From a virus, in IMG/VR virus record IMGVR_UViG_3300012936_000200, positions 1 to 22,375 of that record: DNA of 22,375 nt. The stretch is one strand, 5' to 3'. Shown one piece after another: positions 15,834 through 22,375 of the stretch (position 1 is its first letter; every line of letters starts with the position of its first letter). The position numbers and the translations under genes are program-made. The notes beneath the pieces were generated by a model that had not been told where the DNA came from, made no database searches, and saw only the letters and a program-made list of their open reading frames with translations.

Positions 15834-16766
15834 ATGGAAGATAGATTACTTGAATTATTGGAGTCTGTTCTTGGTAAATCCAAGAAAACATCGGGTGATA
15901 ATTATGCCTTTTATTCCCCGTTTGTGGACCACTATAAACCTAAGTTAGAAGTAAATATTAGAATTACTTCTGATGGAAGGAATCCATGGCATTGTTGGAT
16001 ATCTGACGAAAAGGGAAGAACAATAAAAACCCTTTTTAAGAAACTTCGTGTATCAAAACAAACTTGGGATGAATACAATAGTATATTCAGTAGAATAAAC
16101 CGTTATGTTCATTCTGATAATCAGATACAGGTAAATCAAGTTGAACTTCCAAAGGAATTTAAACCACTTTACAAAAAGTCAAACTCATTTAAGTACAAAC
16201 ACGCTCTTAACTACTTGTTAAAACGTGGACTTAGACCTGAGGATATTGTGAAATATAATATAGGATATTGTGAAACAGGAGAATATGAAGATAAAATTAT
16301 TATACCATCTTATGACGATGATGGAAAACTAAACTTTTTTGTTGGTAGGTCATTCTACCAATCAAAATACAAACACAAAAATCCAAAGGTATCTAAAGAC
16401 ATTGTAGGGTTTGACCTTTTAGTGAATTGGGATATACCATTGGTTTTATGTGAAGGAGCATTTGACGCAATAGCAATACGAAGAAATGCAGTTCCATTGT
16501 TTGGAAAAAGTATACAATCAAAATTAGAGAAGAAAATAATTGGAAATTCGGTAAAAAAGTTGTATATTGTATTAGATTCGGATGCTATATCTAACGCAAT
16601 AGGTCTGTCTAAGAAGTTTATGTCCTACGGGATTGAGACTCATTTAGTGGACTTAGGTGAGGAAGACCCATCTGAAATGGGATATGAACGTATAAACCAA
16701 AAAATTTATGATACACCACCACTTGATTTAAAAAAGTTAATGGAGTATCAACTATTTAACGTATGA
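15834..16766 (+). CDS. DnaG-type TOPRIM DNA primase with degenerate zinc site
   Basis: The product has 310 residues. Its N-terminus (YAFYSPFVDHYKPKLEVNI, residues ~24-42, and NPWHCW, ~50-55) aligns in style with the CHC2 zinc-binding domain, but only H53 and C54 remain, so the zinc ribbon looks lost. A middle primase segment runs ~105-185 (HALNYLLKRGLRPEDIVKYN, then DKIIIPSYDDDGKLNFFVGR). The TOPRIM fold follows, with catalytic E207 in LVLCEGAFDAIAI and D248/D250 in YIVLDSDA. DPSEMG at ~278-283 recalls the family's third acidic loop. Primases of this type synthesise RNA primers for lagging-strand replication with a gp41-like helicase; gp61 is the T4 counterpart. The gene ends in ATGA, overlapping the nuclease gene by four bases. 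No helicase is fused or adjacent. Zn loss could alter template recognition. Confidence 0.85.
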   Translation: MEDRLLELLESVLGKSKKTSGDNYAFYSPFVDHYKPKLEVNIRITSDGRNPWHCWISDEKGRTIKTLFKKLRVSKQTWDEYNSIFSRINRYVHSDNQIQVNQVELPKEFKPLYKKSNSFKYKHALNYLLKRGLRPEDIVKYNIGYCETGEYEDKIIIPSYDDDGKLNFFVGRSFYQSKYKHKNPKVSKDIVGFDLLVNWDIPLVLCEGAFDAIAIRRNAVPLFGKSIQSKLEKKIIGNSVKKLYIVLDSDAISNAIGLSKKFMSYGIETHLVDLGEEDPSEMGYERINQKIYDTPPLDLKKLMEYQLFNV

Positions 16767-19700
16767 GAAGAATAAAATATATCGATGTCGGTGTATCCGA
16801 TATCGGAAAGATATATCACATCGCAGATGTACATATCAGGAACCTTCAACGACACAAAGAATACCGTGAGGTATTTTCTAACCTTTATGGATATATCTTA
16901 TCCACAATGAGGGAAAATGACATCATTTATATAGCAGGTGATATCGTACACGCAAAAACCGATATGTCACCTGAGGTTGTTGATTTGACTCAGGAATTTT
17001 TATGTAAGTTATCAGACTTACTACCAACTATTGTAATTCCTGGCAACCATGACGCAAATCTAAACAATACATCAAGATTAGACGCTCTTAGTCCAATCAT
17101 AAAAGCATTAGACCACCCAAACTTACACTATGTAAAAGATACAGGTGCAGTTGGAATCGGTGGTTACACGTTTGTACATAAATCAATATGGGACAAGTCA
17201 GAAGGATTCCCACCCGCTACAGACTACAAGAAAAACAATGGACGAATTGCAATGTTACACGGTCCTGTTGATAACATTGAAACTGAACACGGATTTGTAA
17301 TACAGAATCAAAATGTAAAAGTATCACACTTTGAAAATTATGATTTAGTATTGTTAGGTGATATCCATAAACCAAACAATGAGGTGATGGGTAAATCACA
17401 TATAAAATATTCTGGCTCATTGATAGTTCAAAATCATGGTGAAGCAAAATATCCTATACATGGTATCTTAGTTTGGGATATGAAAAGTCTAAAAAGTGAA
17501 TTTGTTCCAATACACAATGATTATGGATATGTGACTGTTGATATTGAAAATGGTAAGATAGTATCTGATAATTATATGCCTAATAAACCAAGAGTTAGGG
17601 TAAGAGTAAAAGATACTAAAACTTCACAACTTAATAGATTAATCGCAAAGATTAAAAAACAAGCACAAGTACAAGAACTGACTGTACAAAAAGTTTTAAC
17701 TCGTAAAAGAGATGTAGAACACCAATCGATAGTATTACAAAATGTAAGAGATACAGGTTTTCAAAATAAACTTATCGAAGAATATTTAGAAGAAACAGAA
17801 CACCTTACAAAAGAACAACTAAGTGTAGTTACCAATATCAATAAAGATATAAATGACAAACTTGGAAAACCAAATATTGTAAGTAACTCAACGTGGATTC
17901 CAAAACGATTTGAGTTTTCTAATATGTTCTCATATGGAACTAACAATGTAATTGACTTTACAAATATGAAAGGTGCATATGGAATATTCGCACCAAACGC
18001 AAGTGGTAAGTCAACTCTATGGGACGCATTATCATTTTGTATGTTTGATAAGTGTTCAAGAACAATCAGAGCAGAAGATGTAATGAATTACTCTAAAATG
18101 AATTTTGATTGTAAGTTTGAATTCGAGTTAAACAATGTTGAATATTTTATAGAAAGAAAAGCAAAGAAAAGTCCAAAAAGAGGAACTGTAAAAGTTGATG
18201 TTGATTTCTATCGTATGATTGATGGACAAAAAGAATCATTAAATGGTGAACAACGTAGAGAGACAAATGCAATAATTAGAAACTACATTGGAACATATGA
18301 AGATTTTGTTTTAACAGCAATGTCAACACAATCTAATAACAGTGGGTTTATAGAAAAATCTCAAAAGGAAAGAAAAGAATTATTAGCACAGTTTTTGGAT
18401 ATGGATATATTCGAAGATTTATATCATCTCGCAAGTGAAGAGATTAGAGAACTAAATACTTTACTTAGAGAATATAAAAAACAAGACTTTCCTACAAAAC
18501 TAATTGAAGCAGAAAACGCACTAACAAGTATTACAGGTTCATTAGATGAATTACAATCTAAAAAAGATGAACTAAATCTTAAATTAGAAAATACTAATAC
18601 TAAGATAGAGTTTGAAATGACTCACTTAAAACCTGTTGAGGATATTGGTAATGTAGATGATATCTCAAAAGAACTAAAAGATTTGGAATTAGTTCGGGAT
18701 ACTCAAAATAAAGAGTGTGACCACAATCTTTCAGAACTACAAAATATCGAAGTATCTAAAAACGATATAGAAGGTAAACTTAAAACCTTAGATATCAAAG
18801 AGTTAAAAAAGAAAGATACTAAATTCAATAGATTAGATAAAAAGTTTAATGATTTAGATAATAAGATGGATACCATCAATATCGAGATAACTCATAAGAA
18901 AGACACTTTAGAAGGAATCGGTCAATTAACTTTCGATGATGATTGTGAACATTGTGTACAAAACAAGAATACTCCTATCGTAAAGAAAGCAGATAAACTA
19001 CAGAAGGACATAGAAACCTTACAGAAGAGTTTTAAAGACCTTTTAGAGAAGAAAGTTAAACTTATTGATGAAAGAGATAGTTTTAACGTTAAAAACGATT
19101 TAAAAGAGTTTGATACCCTTACTAAACAACAGATGGATTTAGAGAAGGAATGGTTAACTGCGTCTAAGATTTACGAGTCGTGTATGCAAGACGTTAGAGA
19201 TTTAGATATACAGTTAAAAGAACTAAAGTCTAAACTTCAGAAAGCAAAGAACCAAGAACAAGCAGTTAAGCATAACAAGCAGGTAAATGAAAAGATAAAA
19301 TCTTTTAAACTCACACGAGATTCTATAAAAGAAAAGATAGACGAGGTTGGTGATGAAATGATGAGTGTCAACTCTGAAATTACATTAGCAGAAAATTCCA
19401 TACAACAAGTTAACGAGTCAATCGAGAAACTTCGTGAAATGGAAATCAAATATGACGGATACGAATATTATATTAAATGTGTTAGAAGAGATGGAATCCC
19501 ATATCAACTAATATCCGAAGTATTACCAAAATTAGAAATAGAGATAAACAATATACTATCACCAATAGTAGACTTCCAAGTATTACTAAATACAGATGGT
19601 AGAAATATCAACTCATATATCGCATATGGAAGTGATGAATATTGGCCTCTCGAATTAACAAGTGGTATGGAAAAATTCATATCATCAATAGCAATCAGAA

Positions 19701-19933
19701 CAGCATTAATAAATGTATCAAATCTACCAAGACCAAACTTTATAGCCATTGACGAAGGGTTCGGTTCACTTGATACTGAGAACTTTAATTCTTTATATTT
19801 ATTATTTGATTACCTTAAAACGCAGTTTGATTTTATTATCACAATATCTCATATTGATAAGACCCGAGATATGGTTGACCAAATAATAGATATCAGTAAA
19901 GTGCGCGGGTTCTCAAAAGTTTCATATTTATAG
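16763..19933 (+). CDS. Fused Mre11-type nuclease and Rad50-type ATPase (gp47-gp46 fusion)
   Basis: This single 1056-residue chain joins two normally separate subunits. The N-terminal part is an Mre11/SbcD phosphoesterase: ADVHI (D22, H24), AGDIVH (D60), PGNHD (N95, H96), LHGP (H166) and LGDIH (D200, H202). A basic linker (~265-380) follows. The second part is Rad50/SbcC: Walker A APNASGKST (K416), two long Lys/Glu-rich coiled coils (~575-720 and ~740-915), and between them the zinc hook CEHC (C728, C731). The signature LTSGMEK lies at 965-971, Walker B IAIDEG has D997 and E998, the D-loop GSLD follows, and the H-loop histidine is H1030. In T4, gp46/gp47 resect double-strand ends for recombination-dependent replication. 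All catalytic elements appear intact. It overlaps the primase by four bases. T4's separate subunits total about 900 residues. Confidence 0.96.
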   Translation: MRRIKYIDVGVSDIGKIYHIADVHIRNLQRHKEYREVFSNLYGYILSTMRENDIIYIAGDIVHAKTDMSPEVVDLTQEFLCKLSDLLPTIVIPGNHDANLNNTSRLDALSPIIKALDHPNLHYVKDTGAVGIGGYTFVHKSIWDKSEGFPPATDYKKNNGRIAMLHGPVDNIETEHGFVIQNQNVKVSHFENYDLVLLGDIHKPNNEVMGKSHIKYSGSLIVQNHGEAKYPIHGILVWDMKSLKSEFVPIHNDYGYVTVDIENGKIVSDNYMPNKPRVRVRVKDTKTSQLNRLIAKIKKQAQVQELTVQKVLTRKRDVEHQSIVLQNVRDTGFQNKLIEEYLEETEHLTKEQLSVVTNINKDINDKLGKPNIVSNSTWIPKRFEFSNMFSYGTNNVIDFTNMKGAYGIFAPNASGKSTLWDALSFCMFDKCSRTIRAEDVMNYSKMNFDCKFEFELNNVEYFIERKAKKSPKRGTVKVDVDFYRMIDGQKESLNGEQRRETNAIIRNYIGTYEDFVLTAMSTQSNNSGFIEKSQKERKELLAQFLDMDIFEDLYHLASEEIRELNTLLREYKKQDFPTKLIEAENALTSITGSLDELQSKKDELNLKLENTNTKIEFEMTHLKPVEDIGNVDDISKELKDLELVRDTQNKECDHNLSELQNIEVSKNDIEGKLKTLDIKELKKKDTKFNRLDKKFNDLDNKMDTINIEITHKKDTLEGIGQLTFDDDCEHCVQNKNTPIVKKADKLQKDIETLQKSFKDLLEKKVKLIDERDSFNVKNDLKEFDTLTKQQMDLEKEWLTASKIYESCMQDVRDLDIQLKELKSKLQKAKNQEQAVKHNKQVNEKIKSFKLTRDSIKEKIDEVGDEMMSVNSEITLAENSIQQVNESIEKLREMEIKYDGYEYYIKCVRRDGIPYQLISEVLPKLEIEINNILSPIVDFQVLLNTDGRNINSYIAYGSDEYWPLELTSGMEKFISSIAIRTALINVSNLPRPNFIAIDEGFGSLDTENFNSLYLLFDYLKTQFDFIITISHIDKTRDMVDQIIDISKVRGFSKVSYL
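19924..19932 (+). promoter_or_regulatory. Candidate late promoter element ATATTTATA (third copy)
   Basis: The nine bases match the start of the 12-mer at 1048 and 11591. They overlap the nuclease stop codon and lie 29 bases before the fibre gene ATG at 19953, the same spacing range as the other copies. A Shine-Dalgarno GGAG (19942-19945) follows. This copy would switch expression back to late structural genes after the DNA-metabolism island. It is weaker than the others because the last three bases differ. Confidence 0.35.
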
Positions 19934-19952
19934 TTATATATGGAGTCTATGA

Positions 19953-22375
19953 ATGGCATTAGAATACAAAAGAAGAAGTAAACAGAATTTAGATAGGATA
20001 CAAGCACAGATTGTAGACCAATCTTCGAATTCTGTAGATTATTTCAATATTACTGAGTTACCCGACTATTTGGGGCCTGGAAGAAATTCTTTTAGAATAA
20101 AGGGTTCTTCTAAAAATACACTTGCTCCTAACTCACAAATTAGGATTGAGGTAAAAGATTCTGAAGGTAAACCAATATATCACGAAGTTCCAAACTTCTC
20201 ATCTGTAGACGGTTCTGTTTTAGTTACGATTTGGGTTTACTCAGATAGAGACGATAAAAGACAAAATACAGCAAGTGGTGACGCCACAATTACTATTATA
20301 GGAGCAGTAAGAGCATCTGTTCAAGATGGTAATAGAATTAGTAGAGGTAGAAGTCGTAGAGGTGGTAGAGGTCGAGGAATAACAAACGAAAGAGTTGTTA
20401 AGTGGACTAAAACAATTCCTGTACGAATTGATTCAAAACCTTCTTCAACAATTGTATTTCAATCACCAAACCTTCCAACAGCAACGGTATCATCAAGTTT
20501 AAGACCGTTTACAACTTTTAAGTTAGATAGTTCAGGAAGTGATAGTTTAGGTCAAGGAGAAAACAAAACATTATCACTAACAACTGACCAAATTAACGTA
20601 AAGTATAATGCGTCTAATTTTGGAGATGATGTAGCATTACAAAGAAATACAGGAGACAGTGATACATTTAATGCTGAGATGGAAAACGCAACCATTAGAC
20701 TTGATTTATCAAATGTAAGATTATATCCTGAGCAACGAACAGTAACACAACCAACATCTTTTACATCAAGTATTACAGCAGTAACGGGTAGTGATATTCT
20801 AAGATTAGAATCAGCAATCACCTCAAGTAATAACCATACGTTTAGATACTCTGATGGGTTTGATATTCCTGCAAGTATTACATACTTTAGTTCTGCTTCA
20901 AATGGAACATCACAAAACTTAAAAACAGTTGGTACAATTACAATACCATCTATAACTCCTATATCAGGTGAAGTAACTGAAGTTAGAACATCTGTAAAAT
21001 CAAAAGGTATTGGTGGTGATTTTGAAGTATTAGGAAATAATGTAGTAGATTCAGACACAAACTTTTCTTATACAATTAGTATTCCTTCTAAACACATTGG
21101 TGACCCAAAAACTTTAAAAGTAGAGTTTTTAAATACATTAGGTGTAGCATCAGAACAGTTCGTTTTGATTGAAGATGTTGTCTTCCCAGGCGCAAATACA
21201 TTCATAGGTGGTTCGGGTTCTTTAATCTCGGGTTCTATTTTTATATCAAACACATTAGGTAGTGGTATTGAGATTGGTGGAGCAAGTAGTGGATTCTTAA
21301 GGTCAGTTGGATACGAAGGATTTACGTCAGCATCTCTTGGAAAAGGGCCTGGTGGATTTTTAATTTATTCAGGTAGTGGTAACCTCGTAGTTGGGGTTGA
21401 CCAAATGGATGGTGTTGGTATGGAGTTCGTAGGTGACAACGATAACAGTCACCTTATATTCACAACATCAGGTAGTGGTTTATTAGATATAAAAGCAGAA
21501 AAGTTTTTCGTAGGTACGGCAGACAGTCAGTTTATGAGTGGTTCAGATGGTAACATTGAAATTAGTTCATCTGACTTTCACTTAGACCCAAATGCAAATG
21601 GTGGGGCCGGTAGTTTAGTAATTGGTACAAACGCAACAATCAAGTCGTCACTTACGGTAAATCAAATTCGAACTCCCGCAGTAATAAATGGAGCACCTGC
21701 AACCAAAACAAACGCCTCATCGTCAATTGACCAAGATGGTTTTGCAAGATTCGCATCAGCATCTATTGCAGGGTTTGAAGTAGTTGCAGAAGAAATAAGG
21801 TCATCTGACAATGCATTAAGATTAAAAGCAGCAGGTGATATAACCGCATCAAGAGTATTACTACAAGGTGGTACAATCACAGACGGTGTAACAATATTAG
21901 GTTCCGTTACAGCAAACAGTATTAGAACTCCTGCTGTAATCGCAGGTAATCCATCAACTGAAACAAACTCATCATCCTCTATTAGACCTGATGGTTTCGC
22001 AAGGTTTGTATCCGCAAGTATTGGTGGATGGGACATTACTACAAATTCAATTGAGGGTGGTAATTTAATAATGAAACCTGAGGGTATTTTACAAACAAAA
22101 GATTTCGCAAGTAATCTTAGAGGTTGGAAAATATCATCTGAAGGTAACGGTACCGCGGAATTTGAAAACGTAAGAATTAGAGGTACATTAAGAACAACAA
22201 CATTTGAAAAAGAATCAGTAAACGCAGTTGGTGGTCAATTATGGGTTACTAACGCAACAACTCTTACAGGTTCAAATATTACAGCAAATGAAACCACGAT
22301 GTCAGTTAAAAACGCAAGTGGTTTTACTGTTGGTGAAATATTATTAGCTAAAAAAGTAGCTGGAACAGGATTCCA
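19953..22375 (+). CDS. Large tail-fibre-like structural protein with internal repeats (3' end outside window)
   Basis: This open frame runs without a stop to the right edge, giving at least 807 residues. GGAG (19942-19945) is spaced correctly for the ATG at 19953. The N-terminal ~120 residues (MALEYKRRSKQNLDRIQAQI, then ITELPDYLGPGRNSFRIKGS) look like an attachment domain. A short Arg/Gly-rich loop spans residues 128-142 (RISRGRSRRGGRGRG). Beta-strand-rich sequence follows, with many Ser/Gly turns (YSGSGNLVVGVD, then DIKAEKFFVGTADSQFMSGS and GNIEISSSDFHLDP), typical of trimeric fibres with beta-helical shafts. Residues 570-608 and 655-693 are homologous repeats 85 residues apart. This supports a fibre shaft that grows by duplication. 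It follows the nuclease gene by 19 bases. Fibre versus baseplate-plate identity is not settled. Confidence 0.78.
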   Translation, partial: MALEYKRRSKQNLDRIQAQIVDQSSNSVDYFNITELPDYLGPGRNSFRIKGSSKNTLAPNSQIRIEVKDSEGKPIYHEVPNFSSVDGSVLVTIWVYSDRDDKRQNTASGDATITIIGAVRASVQDGNRISRGRSRRGGRGRGITNERVVKWTKTIPVRIDSKPSSTIVFQSPNLPTATVSSSLRPFTTFKLDSSGSDSLGQGENKTLSLTTDQINVKYNASNFGDDVALQRNTGDSDTFNAEMENATIRLDLSNVRLYPEQRTVTQPTSFTSSITAVTGSDILRLESAITSSNNHTFRYSDGFDIPASITYFSSASNGTSQNLKTVGTITIPSITPISGEVTEVRTSVKSKGIGGDFEVLGNNVVDSDTNFSYTISIPSKHIGDPKTLKVEFLNTLGVASEQFVLIEDVVFPGANTFIGGSGSLISGSIFISNTLGSGIEIGGASSGFLRSVGYEGFTSASLGKGPGGFLIYSGSGNLVVGVDQMDGVGMEFVGDNDNSHLIFTTSGSGLLDIKAEKFFVGTADSQFMSGSDGNIEISSSDFHLDPNANGGAGSLVIGTNATIKSSLTVNQIRTPAVINGAPATKTNASSSIDQDGFARFASASIAGFEVVAEEIRSSDNALRLKAAGDITASRVLLQGGTITDGVTILGSVTANSIRTPAVIAGNPSTETNSSSSIRPDGFARFVSASIGGWDITTNSIEGGNLIMKPEGILQTKDFASNLRGWKISSEGNGTAEFENVRIRGTLRTTTFEKESVNAVGGQLWVTNATTLTGSNITANETTMSVKNASGFTVGEILLAKKVAGTGF
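21660..21776 (+). repeat. Fibre-gene repeat unit, copy 1
   Basis: This encodes 39 residues beginning NQIRTPAVINGAP and containing SSSI..DGFARFASASI. It matches copy 2 at 28 of 39 residues by hand alignment. The DNA sequences differ more at third codon positions, indicating an old duplication kept under protein-level selection. Confidence 0.8.
21915..22031 (+). repeat. Fibre-gene repeat unit, copy 2
   Basis: This encodes 39 residues beginning NSIRTPAVIAGNP and containing SSSI..DGFARFVSASI. It lies exactly 255 bases (85 codons) after copy 1, in the same frame. Further copies may lie beyond the right edge. Confidence 0.8.

Noticed and set aside
20552-21058. 168-codon open frame on the minus strand
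   Set aside because: It lies entirely inside the continuous fibre gene, has no sensible start signal and reads as low-complexity shadow sequence. The + strand frame is open from 19953 to the edge with a good ribosome site.
21662-22036. 124-codon minus-strand open frame with internal repeat
   Set aside because: The repeat mirrors the duplicated fibre segment on the + strand; it is a shadow of that coding sequence.

Overview
The window is a compact, AT-rich stretch of tailed-phage genome. All 14 genes lie on the + strand, and most are separated by fewer than 30 bases or overlap. The hallmark genes are T4-like: a gp25-type and a gp6-type baseplate wedge protein, and a gp47/gp46 (Mre11/Rad50-type) recombination nuclease. 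This points to a contractile-tail myovirus. The many large, Ser/Gly/Asn-rich structural proteins with lectin-like modules resemble what I recall of uncultured marine T4-like phages. That resemblance is from memory, and the host cannot be named from the sequence. I see no tRNA, integrase, insertion sequence or CRISPR array, and no gene-free stretch longer than 64 bases.

Layout. Positions 1-7095 and on to 11557 hold the baseplate block. It starts with the C-terminal end of a hub/spike-like protein (1-540), followed by an unknown Ala-rich protein (550-1029) and a small charged protein (1074-1520). Next come gp25 (1520-1957) and gp6 (1967-3880). After these are a 691-residue beta-sandwich protein (3891-5966), a small Gly-rich protein (5966-6502), an unexpected nucleotidyltransferase-fold protein (6514-7095) and a giant 1491-residue baseplate protein (7082-11557). 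Positions 11622-15367 hold three further virion proteins, two of which share a C-terminal module. Positions 15370-19933 hold a DNA-metabolism island: a T7 endonuclease I-type Holliday-junction resolvase, a TOPRIM primase with a decayed zinc site, and a single-chain fusion of Mre11-type nuclease and Rad50-type ATPase. From 19953 past the right edge runs a large fibre-like structural protein with internal repeats.

How they fit. The structural genes would build the baseplate and its host-contacting fibres or lectin domains. The island would prime lagging-strand synthesis, process double-strand ends and resolve branched DNA before packaging. A shared ATATTTATA element sits 26-31 bases before three structural genes (1074, 11622, 19953) and is a candidate late promoter. 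A sigma70-like TTGATT-16-TATATT sequence precedes the primase. Together these suggest two expression classes in one co-directional gene string.

The least expected items are the nucleotidyltransferase inside the baseplate operon, the fused Mre11-Rad50 polypeptide, the T7-type resolvase in a T4-type context, and the paralogous C-terminal modules of the virion proteins.
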